A stretch of 64,000 bases of DNA from Flavobacteriales bacterium (lineage in GTDB: Bacteria; Bacteroidota; Bacteroidia; Flavobacteriales_F; PHOS-HE28). The translations under genes were made by a program, and so were the position numbers. The stretch is from positions 2,895,497-2,959,496 of the forward strand of contig CP129489.1 of assembly GCA_030584065.1 (NCBI GenBank), written 5' to 3'. The notes beneath the pieces are model-generated. The model made no database searches. It was not told the DNA's origin and saw only the letters and a list, made by a program, of their open reading frames with translations. This document shows positions 1-9,191 of this stretch, in pieces; positions within the stretch are counted from its first letter, which is position 1, and each line of letters begins with the position of its first letter.

Positions 1-302
1 TCGCTGACCAGCGATTTCGGCATGATCACCCGCCCCCCGGCGAGGTCCACGCGCCCCAGGATGCCATCGAGGTCATTCCCCGCGTTCAGGTAGACCAGTG
101 TGCCGGTGTCGCTGGGCACGCAGCCCGGCCCGTAGATGAGCGCACCGCCGATGCCCTTGTCGACCGGGAAGTAGGCCATGGCGAACTCCCCGTTCACGGC
201 CACCTCCATCTCCATGCTGTAGATGGTGCCATAGAAGCGCGCGGCGCGGTGGATGTCGTACACGGGTATCTCGAACCAGCTGATGAAATCCTTCAGCTTC
301 AT
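1..302 (-). CDS. VOC (glyoxalase/bleomycin-resistance) family protein, 3' end cut by window edge
   Basis: Reading from an ATG at 302, about 100 residues are visible before the window ends. The protein opens MKLKDFISWFEIPV and continues YDIHRAARFYGTIYSMEMEV, then FAMAYFPVDKGIGGALIYG and a GTLVYLN strand. This is the beta-alpha-beta-beta-beta pattern of a VOC module: a binding strand, a helix beginning RAARFY, then strands. Family members bind a metal ion and act as dioxygenases, lyases or resistance proteins; many short stand-alone ones have no assigned substrate. No specific function can be given. The start is the first ATG in frame after the preceding stop. It lies 29 bases from the carbon-nitrogen hydrolase stop on the same strand, so co-transcription is plausible. 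Confidence 0.8.
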   Translation of the reverse strand, partial: MKLKDFISWFEIPVYDIHRAARFYGTIYSMEMEVAVNGEFAMAYFPVDKGIGGALIYGPGCVPSDTGTLVYLNAGNDLDGILGRVDLAGGRVIMPKSLVS

Positions 303-331
303 ATGATGGCGTCCGGCTAGGCTTCCCATGG

Positions 332-1285
332 CTATTCGGTTGGTTCGCTGGGTGGTCGCAACGATGTGACTACATGCTTGGGCGGCTCGTGCGGCATGCG
401 CGTCTCATCCTTCACCTCCAGCTCTGTGAGCTCCTGCACACGTGCCGGCTTGATCAACGGCCCCAGGCCCTCCAGTGCGGGGTGCTTGGCTCCTGGTGCA
501 TAGATGCCGAAATCGACCGGCCTGTCGCGGAAGCTCTTCAGCGGCTGGCCCAGCCGGAGGACGCCCAGCTCACGGCTGCGGCGCACCTTCTCCAGATTGA
601 TCTCGATGGGGATGAACTCCTCATTGGTATCGGCCTGATAGATGATGCGCCCCTCGGGCCCGCACACGATGCTGCGGCCGCTCCCGCCGGCGTCGAGGCC
701 ATTGATGTCGAAGAAGTAGCACTGGTTGGTGGCTGCGCTGGCGCGCGCGATGCTCAATTCGATCTCGCGGTCGATGGTGCCCGTGAGGGTGGGGTGCAGG
801 ATCACCTCGGCCCCCATGACGGCCAGGGTACGGGTGGTCTCAGGGAACCACATGTCGTAGCAGATGCTCACGCCGAAGCGGCCCACGTCGGGGATATCGA
901 AGACGCAGAACTCGCTGCCCCCGGTTACGCCCACCTCGTAGGGGTAGAAGGGGAACATCTTCCGGTACCGCGTCACAACGCTGCCCTCGGGGTCGATCAC
1001 GCTGGCGGTGTTGTACACCTTGCCTTCCTTCTTCTCGAAGACGCTGCCCGGAAGGAGCCAGATGCCGTGCTTGGCAGCCAGCGCGCACATCTCCTGCTCG
1101 AATTCGCCGGGCACCGGCTGGGCGTGCTGGATGTGCGGGCCGTACGCGCACAGTTCGCTGAACAGCACCATGTCCACCCATGGATAGATGGCCATGAGCA
1201 GCTCCAGCTTGGTCTTCATCGCCTCCACATTGGGGTAGGCGGCGCTGGTGCGCATCTGGATGCCGGCGATCGAGAAGGGCTTCAT
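332..1285 (-). CDS. Carbon-nitrogen hydrolase (nitrilase superfamily amidohydrolase)
   Basis: A 317-residue member of the nitrilase superfamily, which hydrolyses amides or nitriles with a Glu-Lys-Cys triad. All three are visible: Glu44 in LFSELCAYG, Lys109 in TRYRKMFPFYP and Cys142 in VSICYDMWFPE. The first ATG of the open frame is at 1342, but the protein proper begins at the internal Met (MKPFSIAGIQM, 1285); upstream coding would run into the palindromic repeat. The last 50 or so residues are Pro/Glu-rich and probably disordered. The next gene upstream on the same strand is a GabT-like aminotransferase, so a role in breakdown of an amide or omega-amino compound is possible. The exact substrate cannot be told from sequence. 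Confidence 0.88.
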   Translation of the reverse strand: MKPFSIAGIQMRTSAAYPNVEAMKTKLELLMAIYPWVDMVLFSELCAYGPHIQHAQPVPGEFEQEMCALAAKHGIWLLPGSVFEKKEGKVYNTASVIDPEGSVVTRYRKMFPFYPYEVGVTGGSEFCVFDIPDVGRFGVSICYDMWFPETTRTLAVMGAEVILHPTLTGTIDREIELSIARASAATNQCYFFDINGLDAGGSGRSIVCGPEGRIIYQADTNEEFIPIEINLEKVRRSRELGVLRLGQPLKSFRDRPVDFGIYAPGAKHPALEGLGPLIKPARVQELTELEVKDETRMPHEPPKHVVTSLRPPSEPTE

Positions 1286-1297
1286 GGGGAATGCTTC

Positions 1298-1413
1298 ACC
1301 ATAGAGGCACCGAGCGCACAGAGGAAATGCGCGGTCGCGCATCGCTCTGGCTCATCAACCTCATCGTAGCGTTCATCAGGTGGGTTTCTCCGTGTCCTCC
1401 GTGCCTCTATGTT
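1298..1413. repeat. Interspersed palindromic repeat (imperfect 30-bp inverted repeat)
   Basis: Left arm 1298-1327 and right arm 1385-1413 are imperfect reverse complements, about 24 of 29 aligned bases. Both contain the core CATAGAGGCAC. An inner perfect 7-bp stem, ATGCGCG-gt-CGCGCAT, lies at 1327-1342. The element fills the gap between two minus-strand genes. Sequences of the type CAYAGAGGCACGGAGGACACGGAGA recur between genes in many unrelated bacterial genomes; their conceptual translation gives HRGTE-like peptides. I recognise the motif from memory and cannot count copies here. Confidence 0.7.
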
Positions 1414-1416
1414 GAA

Positions 1417-2727
1417 CTAGCCACAGATCCTCTCCAGTTCCTCCTCCATGATGTCCAGCCCCTTGTTCAGAAGCTCATCGCTGATCACCAGGGGGCTCAG
1501 CACGCGGATCACGTTCTTGTCGGTTCCGGCGGTGATCACCACCAGGTCACGCTTGGCACAGGCGTTCATCAGCTTCGTGCAGGTGTCGGCATCGGGGCGC
1601 ATGGGGTCGCGCTTCACGTTGAACTCCATGGCCATCATGGCGCCCAGGCCGCGCACGTCGCCGATGCAGTCGTGCTTGGCCTTCATCCTCTCGAAGCGCT
1701 GTCGGATCACTTCGCCCACATGGCGCCCCTTGGCGTTGATGTCGATCTCCTCCATGTACTTCAGGGTGGCCAGGGCCGCAGCGCAACTCACCGGGTTGCC
1801 GATGTAGGTGCCGCCGATGCTGCTGGGGCCGGCCTTGTCCATGATCTCGGCCCTGCCCATCACGCAGCCGATGGGCATGCCGCTGCCGAGGCTCTTGGCC
1901 CAGGTGCTGAGGTCGGGAATCACCCCGAAGTGCTCGAAGGCCGACCAGGCGCCCGTGCGGCCGAAGCCCGCCTGCACCTCGTCGAAGATCAGCAGGATGC
2001 CGTGCTTGTCGCACCACTTGCGCAAGCCCTCCACATAGGCCTTCGGCGCCACGTTGAAGCCGCCCTCGCCCTGCACCAGCTCGATGATCACGCAGGCCAG
2101 TTGCTTCGGATCCACGGTATTGTGCGACAGCTCCTCCAAGCGGTGCAGCTCGGCCTGCACGAATTCCGCTTCGCTGCGCCCAGCGCCGTACCGGAAGAGG
2201 TTCGGGTACTGCGTGCGGTACACTTCCGGGGCGAAGGGTCCGCAATCAGGCTTGTAGCCCACCTTGCTGGTGAGCGTCATGGCCATCATGGTGCGGCCAT
2301 GGAAGGCGTCGGTGAAGCAGAGCACACCCTGACGCCTGGTTGCCTGGCGTGCGATCTTAATGGCGTTCTCCACCGCCTCGGCACCGGTGTTCACGAGCAT
2401 GGTCTTGGTGGGGCCACCGTGCGGCAAGAGGGCGTTGAGCTTCTCGCACAGGGCGATGTAGGGCTCGTAGCTGGCCACATTGAAGCTCACATGCAGGAAC
2501 CTCTCGGCCTGCTCCTGAATGGCCTTCACCACGGGCGGGGGGCAGTGCCCGGCATTCACCACGCCGATCCCTCCGGCGAAGTCGATGAGCTCGCGGCCAT
2601 CGAGGTCGGTGATGGTGGCGCCGCTGGCCTTGGCAGCGGTGGCGAAGTTGAACATACCCACGCCGTTGGGCACGGCGGCCTTGCGGCGGGCGATGAGTTC
2701 CTGGCTCTTGGTGACTTGCTCCGTCAT
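1417..2727 (-). CDS. gabT: 4-aminobutyrate--2-oxoglutarate aminotransferase-like class-III aminotransferase
   Basis: A 436-residue PLP-dependent class-III aminotransferase. It would move the amino group of 4-aminobutyrate (or a related omega-amino acid) to 2-oxoglutarate in the cytoplasm, yielding succinate semialdehyde. Visible signatures are the opening RRKAAVPNGVGMFN, AGGIGVVNAGH, MLVNTGAEAVENAIKIAR for phosphate binding, LLIFDEVQAGFGRTG with the ring-nitrogen Asp249, and the PLP lysine Lys278 in STWAKSLGSGMPIG. The Met at 2727 was preferred because the protein then begins like GabT; an in-frame Met 16 codons upstream (2775) is possible. A succinate-semialdehyde-type aldehyde dehydrogenase occurs elsewhere in the window (38.7 kb). 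Ornithine- or acetylornithine-type substrates are less likely but not excluded. Confidence 0.85.
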   Translation of the reverse strand: MTEQVTKSQELIARRKAAVPNGVGMFNFATAAKASGATITDLDGRELIDFAGGIGVVNAGHCPPPVVKAIQEQAERFLHVSFNVASYEPYIALCEKLNALLPHGGPTKTMLVNTGAEAVENAIKIARQATRRQGVLCFTDAFHGRTMMAMTLTSKVGYKPDCGPFAPEVYRTQYPNLFRYGAGRSEAEFVQAELHRLEELSHNTVDPKQLACVIIELVQGEGGFNVAPKAYVEGLRKWCDKHGILLIFDEVQAGFGRTGAWSAFEHFGVIPDLSTWAKSLGSGMPIGCVMGRAEIMDKAGPSSIGGTYIGNPVSCAAALATLKYMEEIDINAKGRHVGEVIRQRFERMKAKHDCIGDVRGLGAMMAMEFNVKRDPMRPDADTCTKLMNACAKRDLVVITAGTDKNVIRVLSPLVISDELLNKGLDIMEEELERICG

Positions 2728-2832
2728 CTTGGGTGCGAAGTTGAGCAATGCATCAGCCGCAGCGGAGTACGGCATGCAGAGAATGCCAACAACGGCCGGC
2801 TTGCCGTGGGAGGGGGCGGAATACTCTGAGGC

Positions 2833-5463
2833 TCAGTCCAACGGATGGGCCAGGGTCACGGTCTTCCGGTAGGTCTCCACGTTGCCATCAAGGTCGAAGG
2901 CCTCCAGCACCACCACGTAAGGGCCCATCCTGGCCTTGCTGCCGCCCTCCATGAGCCCGTCCCAGCTGAGTGCCCCTTCCGTGCCGAGCAGCTGGCTGTC
3001 CATCAGCCGTCGCGTTTCGCGGCCAGCGATGTCATAGACGATGATGGTTCCCACGAAACCCGGCCGATCGAAGCGATAGGCGATGGTGAGGAGGTCCTGG
3101 AAGCCGTCCTGATCGGGGCTGAAGATGCCCGGCTCGATCGTCAGCTCGCCGCTGGCCTCGGGCGCCTCGCTGTACTGGGAGTTGCGGAAGCCCGGAGTGG
3201 CGCCCCCGGACACATCTGATGCGGTGTGCCAGTTGGTGGGGTCGTCCGTTCCGCGGTCGGGGTCGACCCGCTCCAGGCTGTAGCCCTCCGGCTTGTTCAC
3301 CAGGCCGAAGTGCAGGTCGTCATCGTACCGGAAAAGGTCGATCACCGCATTGGCCGCATCGAGCAGCACCACGGTCCCGCTGCCGTTGTTGTAGCTCGGC
3401 AGGCTCATCTGGAGGAAGCGGTCCGTGCGGCCCTGCGGATACCGGGCGGCGATATCCGCCGTGCTGGTGGCGAGCAGGATGTACTCGTTGGGCATCAGCA
3501 GCAGCGCATCGGGGGTGATCGTGCGCAGGTTCGCGATGGCCCCGTTGGTCTCGTTGGCAAGCTGCATCCCTTGAAGGCTCAGGGTCTTGGCCGAGCGGTT
3601 GTAGATCTCCACGAAATCGCTGCCGGTGGCGAAGGGGTCGTAGAGCACCTCGTTGATCACGATGTCACCGGCCACCACCGGTTCAGGCCGCGAAAAGGCG
3701 GCTGCATTGCCCGCGCCGATGGCATTCCCGGGGCAATCCGTGGCGCCTGAGACCGTGACCGTGTAGAGCACGCCAACGACGATGGGAGCGGACAGGGTGA
3801 GGCGCACCCGGTCAACCGTGCCCGGCACGATGGCCGCTGTGGTCACCGCAATGCCGGGACTGATGGCATAGGATGCCGCCACGAGGCTGGCAGCATCCAT
3901 GGCTTCGCTGAAGATGAGCTCCACGGTCACACTGTCAACCACGAGCACGGCCACAATCGATGGGGGCATGGCATCCGGCGTGGGGTCGAGGACGGAGTTC
4001 GCCTCACCCGGCGTTCCGCCCACCGGGGCATTGCTCCCAGTCCAGTTGCTTGCGCCGCTGCAAGGCGTGAAGGGATTGACCTGCTCCAAGGTCCAGCCGC
4101 CCTCCTGCTTCACGGCATCCTGGTACCAGCCCAGGGAATACTCCACCGCATCGATAAGGACATCCCCCGGTGCGGCGAGGGCGAGGTTGTCTGCATCGTT
4201 GTTCAAGGAAGGCAGGCTGGCCACCCCGATGCGGTTGGCCACGGTGGCGAAGAGGGCGCTGTTCGCGTTGCTGGTGATGAGCACGTGGCCACCCGGACCC
4301 AGCGCGTAGGACGGCAGCGTGGCGGAGCTGCTTCCGTCGCTGAGCTTCCAGCCGGCAAGGTCGAAGGTCTTGTCTGCCGTGGCATTGAACAGCTCCACGA
4401 ATTCCGCCTCGGGCAGCCCCACCGCGGGCGTGGGATCGGCCATGATCTCGTTGATGACCACATCGCGGTACAGCGGTGCGTCGGGCACCACCCAGGTGAA
4501 GGGGAACGGCCCGGTGGCTGCGATGGGATTGCCCGCAAGGTCCTCCACGCCGGTCACGGTGAGCGCGTGCTGCACGTTGGCCGCCAACGGATCCGTGAGC
4601 GTCAGATGCACCAGCGCCGCATTGGCCCCGTCCAGCTGCGCAGCGGCAATCGCGATGGGCGGCGCGATTGCATAGTGGGCTGCATCACCCGCGGTGACCG
4701 GGTCAAGCGGCTCATTGAAGAGCACGTCCACCGCCGAGGCTGAAACGGCTTGCACGGTCACCACCTCCGGCGCGGCGAGGTCCACCGGGATGCCGCCCAC
4801 GGCGAAGTCGTCGAAGAAGTGGTTGTTCACCGGACCGGCTGCGGAGCTCTGCACTACCAGCACGCCGAAGGCGATGCTCGAGGCCACCGCCCCATCGTTC
4901 ACCGGCCCCACGGAGGCGAAGCTGCCTGTGTTGCCGTCGTCGTAGGCGAGGATCCAGTCGTTGGCGGCCGTTCGCTCCACGCGGATGCGCAACGGGTTGC
5001 TGCTGCTGCTGTTCACGATGCCATCAGGGCTCGCGAGCACCGATGCATTCGCGCCACCCACGCGCTTGAAGAGCTCCACACGGTCGGCGGTGCCGCCGAT
5101 CCGCACGAACCATCCGTTCTGCGCGGCGGTGAGCACGGCCTCATCGCTGATGATGTACACGTCCGCATAGTTGGCGCCGCTGGTGGCGAACCGCAGGTCC
5201 ATGAACCACTCCCACCGGGCATCTGCGGCCAACGTGCTGGGCGTGCTGAGGGCATACGTGGCGGCCCCCGTGCTGTTGCTGCGCAGCATGCGGTCGCCGC
5301 TCACGTCGGCTACCGTGAAGAGCGCGGCATCGCCGGCCCAGGCCGGGGCGGCGGTGAAATCGCCGTCCTCGAAATCGTCGTTCACCTGGGCGGGGAGCGC
5401 CGCAGGCACCAGCGCTGGAAGCAAGGCCACCAGCAGGCGGAAGCGGAAAGGGATCACAGGCAT
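2833..5463 (-). CDS. Secreted lamin-tail/Ig-like surface protein with gliding-type C-terminus
   Basis: An 876-residue exported protein. Residues 1-26 form a signal peptide (MPVIPFRFRLLVALLPAL to the ALPAQ cleavage site). A jelly-roll-like region follows, then two SbsA/Ig-like modules (starting APEVVTVQAVS and PPSIVAVLVVD) alternating with two lamin-tail domains (DVVINEIMADPTP and DIVINEVLYDPFA). The C-terminus (IFSPDQDGFQDLLTIAY, later YDIAGRETRRL) is a FlgD/CHU-type beta-sandwich common on Bacteroidota surface proteins and often linked to T9SS export. The longer frame reaching 6600 is antisense to asd, so the start at 5463, followed at once by the signal peptide, is the credible one. The role is probably adhesive or structural. 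Confidence 0.82.
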   Translation of the reverse strand: MPVIPFRFRLLVALLPALVPAALPAQVNDDFEDGDFTAAPAWAGDAALFTVADVSGDRMLRSNSTGAATYALSTPSTLAADARWEWFMDLRFATSGANYADVYIISDEAVLTAAQNGWFVRIGGTADRVELFKRVGGANASVLASPDGIVNSSSSNPLRIRVERTAANDWILAYDDGNTGSFASVGPVNDGAVASSIAFGVLVVQSSAAGPVNNHFFDDFAVGGIPVDLAAPEVVTVQAVSASAVDVLFNEPLDPVTAGDAAHYAIAPPIAIAAAQLDGANAALVHLTLTDPLAANVQHALTVTGVEDLAGNPIAATGPFPFTWVVPDAPLYRDVVINEIMADPTPAVGLPEAEFVELFNATADKTFDLAGWKLSDGSSSATLPSYALGPGGHVLITSNANSALFATVANRIGVASLPSLNNDADNLALAAPGDVLIDAVEYSLGWYQDAVKQEGGWTLEQVNPFTPCSGASNWTGSNAPVGGTPGEANSVLDPTPDAMPPSIVAVLVVDSVTVELIFSEAMDAASLVAASYAISPGIAVTTAAIVPGTVDRVRLTLSAPIVVGVLYTVTVSGATDCPGNAIGAGNAAAFSRPEPVVAGDIVINEVLYDPFATGSDFVEIYNRSAKTLSLQGMQLANETNGAIANLRTITPDALLLMPNEYILLATSTADIAARYPQGRTDRFLQMSLPSYNNGSGTVVLLDAANAVIDLFRYDDDLHFGLVNKPEGYSLERVDPDRGTDDPTNWHTASDVSGGATPGFRNSQYSEAPEASGELTIEPGIFSPDQDGFQDLLTIAYRFDRPGFVGTIIVYDIAGRETRRLMDSQLLGTEGALSWDGLMEGGSKARMGPYVVVLEAFDLDGNVETYRKTVTLAHPLD

Positions 5464-5565
5464 GGCAGCGGCGGAAAAGGTAGTGCTTCCGCCCGCCGCG
5501 CCGGTATGTGCGGCGACGGCACGCCGCACGTACTTTCGACCGCTCTGAAACGTTCGGGGACCAAC

Positions 5566-6567
5566 ATGAAAGTCGCGGTCGTAGGCGCCACCGGCCTCGT
5601 GGGTGGCATCATGCTCAAGGTGCTCGAGGAGCGCCGCTTCCCCTTGGATGAACTGCTGGCCGTGGCCAGTGAGCGCAGCGTGGGCAAAGCGGTCCGGTTC
5701 AGGGGCAAGGAGGTGCCCGTGGTGGGTATGGAAGCCGCCATCGCGGCGCGACCCGATGTGGCGCTGTTCTCCGCCGGTGGGGCCACTTCGCTCGAATGGG
5801 CCCCGCGCTTCGCCAAGGCCGGCTGCACCGTGATCGACAACAGCAGCGCCTGGCGGATGATGCCGGACAAGAAGCTGATCGTGCCCGAGATCAACGGCCA
5901 CCTGCTGCGGCCAGAGGACCGCATCATCGCGAACCCCAACTGCAGCACCATCCAGCTGGTGATGGCACTCGCTCCTCTGCACCGGGCCTATACTGCGAGG
6001 CGCGTGGTGGTCTCCACCTACCAGAGCGTGACCGGCACCGGGATAGTGGCCGTACGGCAGCTGGAGAATGAACGCGCCGGCGTCCAGGGCGAGATGGCCT
6101 ATCCCTTCCGGATCGACCGCAACGTGATACCCCGGTGCGATGCGTTCCTGGCCAACGGCTACACGAAGGAGGAGATGAAAGTGGTGAACGAGACGCACAA
6201 GATCCTCGACCCGGCCATCCGGGTAACCTGCACGGCCGTGCGCGTTCCTGTGACCGGAGGCCACAGCGAATCGGTGAACGTGGAGTTCGCACGCGAATTC
6301 GAGCTGGACGATGCGAGGCGGCTCCTCCGGGAGGCTCCCGGTGTGCTTCTGCTGGACGATCCGGCAAGGGACGAGTACCCCATGCCCCTGCTGGCCGATG
6401 GCCGCGACGAGGTGCTGGTGGGGCGCATACGCCGCGATGAGAGCCAGCCCTGCACGCTGAACCTCTGGATCGTCGCCGATAATCTGCGGAAAGGCGCCGC
6501 TACCAATGCCGTGCAGATCGCCGAGCTGGTGGTGGGGGCCGGGGCGCCGATGGTTGTCGGGGCCTGA
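5566..6567 (+). CDS. asd: Aspartate-semialdehyde dehydrogenase
   Basis: A 333-residue enzyme that reduces 4-aspartyl phosphate to aspartate semialdehyde with NADPH, the branch point to lysine/diaminopimelate, threonine and methionine. The N-terminal Rossmann motif is VVGATGLVGG (residues 5-14). The acyl-enzyme cysteine is Cys126 in ANPNCSTIQ. The substrate-binding stretch VRVPVTGGHSESVNVEF contains the conserved His. Length and motifs match the family. ATG 5566 directly precedes the Rossmann fold. The gene is divergent from the lamin-tail gene (102-base gap, containing TACTTTCG, one base off the Bacteroidota -7 box) and lies 31 bases upstream of the beta-barrel-like gene. Confidence 0.97.
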   Translation: MKVAVVGATGLVGGIMLKVLEERRFPLDELLAVASERSVGKAVRFRGKEVPVVGMEAAIAARPDVALFSAGGATSLEWAPRFAKAGCTVIDNSSAWRMMPDKKLIVPEINGHLLRPEDRIIANPNCSTIQLVMALAPLHRAYTARRVVVSTYQSVTGTGIVAVRQLENERAGVQGEMAYPFRIDRNVIPRCDAFLANGYTKEEMKVVNETHKILDPAIRVTCTAVRVPVTGGHSESVNVEFAREFELDDARRLLREAPGVLLLDDPARDEYPMPLLADGRDEVLVGRIRRDESQPCTLNLWIVADNLRKGAATNAVQIAELVVGAGAPMVVGA

Positions 6568-6598
6568 TACCGCAGGCACGACCGAAACCCTTGAATCC

Positions 6599-7513
6599 AT
6601 GGAAAAGCATTTTCTGCTCGCTTTGGCCGGACTTCTGGCCCTGCCAGCGCTCCATGCGCAGGATGAAGGCGCCGCTGCACGGCCGCTGATCGCGGAGGCC
6701 TACGCGGCCGGCCTCGGCTTCACCTTGCGCGAAAGCAGCCTTCCCGCGGCCGATTGGCGCAGCATGCTGCCGGCCTCCTCGCTGCTCCGGGAGGAGCTGC
6801 CGGTGCGTGCCTTCGACTATCCCTGGTACGGCCCCGAGGATGACCGCTTCGATGATGCACCGGGCATGTCCCGGAGCAGCGGTGGCGTCTACCTCGGCAT
6901 CGGGCTCGACCTGGACCGTGCGGCATCGTCCGAAGCCCGCTTCACGAAGCTCCTGCGGATCGCGGTCGCTTTCGGCGGCGGGCAGCAGTTCAGCTCCAGC
7001 TGGGGCCGCTCCACCACAGCGGTGTACGACACCCTGGTTTCCCTCTCCACCGGCGACCGCTATGAGCTCGACTCCACTTGGGCAGAGTCCTACATCGCCA
7101 CCGTGACACGCTCGCGCATGGCCGTCGACGCCTCCTTCATCCTGAGCCGCAACGCGCGATCGCGCTTCAGCTGGTTCGTTGGCGGCGGGCTCCAGCTCGG
7201 CTTCGCCCACGATGCGCGGGCCACGGTTTGGCATGGCGTCACAACCCGACTGGAGCGCCACGATGGCAGCGATGAAACGGAGCGCACCACGATCGCGGAG
7301 GAGTCATTCCGCCTTGATCCCGCACTTTCGCTCACCGCCTATGGCGTCGTCGGCATCGACTTCAGGCTCGGACGGACGAGCCCGTTCTGGAGCGGCCTCC
7401 ACCTTTTCTCGGAGGTGCGGCCGATGCTGCATGCCGGCGCCTACCCTGGGCTGCCAGCGCGATGGAGCCAAGGCACCCAGCAGCTGTTCGGCTTGCGCGT
7501 CGATATCCGGTGA
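6599..7513 (+). CDS. Exported protein, probable outer-membrane beta-barrel, function unknown
   Basis: A 304-residue protein. The signal peptide is MEKHFLLALAGLLALPALHAQ. The rest has alternating hydrophobic and polar strands rich in Gly and aromatic residues (GGVYLGIGLDL, LRIAVAFGGGQQF, FSWFVGGGLQLGF, LTAYGVVGIDFRLG) and ends in a strand FGLRVDIR with a charged terminus. This pattern resembles small outer-membrane beta-barrels of Bacteroidota. I do not recognise a named family. The Met at 6599 was chosen because a signal peptide follows; upstream in-frame codons overlap asd. It probably shares a transcript with asd. It converges on the membrane-protein gene that ends at 7526. Confidence 0.7.
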   Translation: MEKHFLLALAGLLALPALHAQDEGAAARPLIAEAYAAGLGFTLRESSLPAADWRSMLPASSLLREELPVRAFDYPWYGPEDDRFDDAPGMSRSSGGVYLGIGLDLDRAASSEARFTKLLRIAVAFGGGQQFSSSWGRSTTAVYDTLVSLSTGDRYELDSTWAESYIATVTRSRMAVDASFILSRNARSRFSWFVGGGLQLGFAHDARATVWHGVTTRLERHDGSDETERTTIAEESFRLDPALSLTAYGVVGIDFRLGRTSPFWSGLHLFSEVRPMLHAGAYPGLPARWSQGTQQLFGLRVDIR

Positions 7514-7525
7514 ACCGCGTCGGCG

Positions 7526-9139
7526 CTACCGCACCGCCTCCACGCGGAACAGCCGGTAGCTCGTGTTCGCGTACACCAAACGAGCCCGGCCCGGCGGGGT
7601 GAAGGCCCCGCTGTCCGTCATCGCCACCACCATCAGCGGCCCGGTGAGCAGGGAGTCCGACAGCTCACCCTTGTGGAAGTAGGCAAGCTGCCGCGGCTCG
7701 TAGATGCTCCGTTCCCGGGTCTCGAAGAAGTGCGCCGCGTAGGTGCGATAGGGCGTGTATACCTGCGCAAGGTGGGCCAGGTCCAGGTCCTGGCTCACGA
7801 GCAGCTCCTCGCTGCGGTGCAGCTGGCGCAAAGCACCCAGCGCTTCACGGCCATCGGGCGTGAGCCAAACGGATTGCGCCGTTGCCCTCAGCTGGCGGCC
7901 GATCTGCGTGCCGAAGAAGAGCGCATTGTCCAATAGCAGCGCCACGGTGGCCACACCGATGAGCGCAGCCGCCGCCATCCTTCCGCGTGACCGGCACCAA
8001 GGCAGCGCCTCGGTGAGCAGCCATGGCGCACCCATGAGGAACAGCGCCGACCAGACATAGCCGCGGGCGAAGTGCACCGGTTGGTGGGGCTCCACGGCGA
8101 ACTCGTGGTTCTCGAGCATGAAGTTGACCACCGCCATCACGGCCAGGAGGCGATGAGCGGGTTGGCCGAGGAAGGCAAGCGTGCGTGAGGGGGTGCGCAG
8201 GTTCGCCATCGTCATGAGCGCGACAAGCGCATAGGCTGGAATGAAGGCTTGCGCGGAAAGCGTCCATGCCAGCTGGATGGAACCCACCAGCTCCGGATTG
8301 GCATGGGCGGGCACCCAGACGAAGAAATACCAGGCGCAGGAGGCGGCGGTGACGGCAAGCCAAGCGATGAATCCAACCGGGACGGAGCGGTTGCGCACAT
8401 AGAAGCGCTCCAGCGTGGACCAGGTGATGGATATCGCCAGCAAGCCGACTCCGGCGAAGGGGTGCGACCAGGCGAGCAAGGCCGCAACCGCGCCGGCCAT
8501 CCAGAAGCGACCGCGTACCATGAGCAGCAGTGCCGCGAAGAGCATGAAATGGTAGTAGGCCTCGTTGGGGTAGATGAGATTGCGGCCCAGATTGAGGAAC
8601 CACCAGCCGAAGGCGGGGTCGATCTCGAAGAGGTACTCCGCGAGGCCGAGGCCGCGCGCGCCCTTCATCCAGCCGTACGCCGCACCTGCCAGGCAGAGCA
8701 ATCCCCCACCCCACACGAAGAGCAGCTGCCCCCAGCGGCGCACGCCGCCCTGCACGCTGACGACCGTATCGAAGAGCGCCATGAATACCCGGATGGCCAG
8801 GACACCGAAGACCGCCCCGAACAGCACGAAGAGCAGGCCGGGGTCGATCCCCGTGATGCGCCAAACGATGGAGAGGGCCCACAGGTGCACCTGCACCAGG
8901 GTGGGCTCGGCATACGGCACCCGCTCACGGGGCAGTGCGTAGAGCAGGCCGCTGCTCGAGCCGTCAATATACTCCCGCGCGCTGGCCATGTACGACGGCT
9001 GGTCGTACTGGATGAAGCCGGTGCCGATGCGGTCCGACTCCCACCATCCGGCTGCGAAATGCGCGCCATAGACCAATGCTATCGGGGCATAAAGCAGCAG
9101 GGCGAAGGCCCATTCGCGCCACGCGAACCGTGCGGTCAT
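7526..9139 (-). CDS. Polytopic membrane protein, GT-C glycosyltransferase-like, unknown function
   Basis: A 537-residue protein with about ten to twelve hydrophobic segments, beginning WAFALLLYAPIALVYG. The first extracytoplasmic loop has QYDQPSYMASAREY, with acidic residues placed as in GT-C glycosyltransferases, and a soluble C-terminal part follows the last helix. No clear named family. The start at 9139 (MTARFAWREW) was preferred to an in-frame Met at 9226, because the region in between is Arg-rich, overlaps the lspA end, and contains a TACATTGG promoter-like element 5 bases before 9139. It lies downstream of lspA on the same strand. Confidence 0.75.
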   Translation of the reverse strand: MTARFAWREWAFALLLYAPIALVYGAHFAAGWWESDRIGTGFIQYDQPSYMASAREYIDGSSSGLLYALPRERVPYAEPTLVQVHLWALSIVWRITGIDPGLLFVLFGAVFGVLAIRVFMALFDTVVSVQGGVRRWGQLLFVWGGGLLCLAGAAYGWMKGARGLGLAEYLFEIDPAFGWWFLNLGRNLIYPNEAYYHFMLFAALLLMVRGRFWMAGAVAALLAWSHPFAGVGLLAISITWSTLERFYVRNRSVPVGFIAWLAVTAASCAWYFFVWVPAHANPELVGSIQLAWTLSAQAFIPAYALVALMTMANLRTPSRTLAFLGQPAHRLLAVMAVVNFMLENHEFAVEPHQPVHFARGYVWSALFLMGAPWLLTEALPWCRSRGRMAAAALIGVATVALLLDNALFFGTQIGRQLRATAQSVWLTPDGREALGALRQLHRSEELLVSQDLDLAHLAQVYTPYRTYAAHFFETRERSIYEPRQLAYFHKGELSDSLLTGPLMVVAMTDSGAFTPPGRARLVYANTSYRLFRVEAVR

Positions 9140-9191
9140 GCTGGCCAATGTATGCGCCCCGGGCCTACCCTGTGCGTGGCCTTCGCCGCGC

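Noticed and set aside
5464..6600. Long upstream extension of the lamin-tail protein
   Set aside because: It overlaps asd on the other strand; the true protein starts with a signal peptide at 5463.
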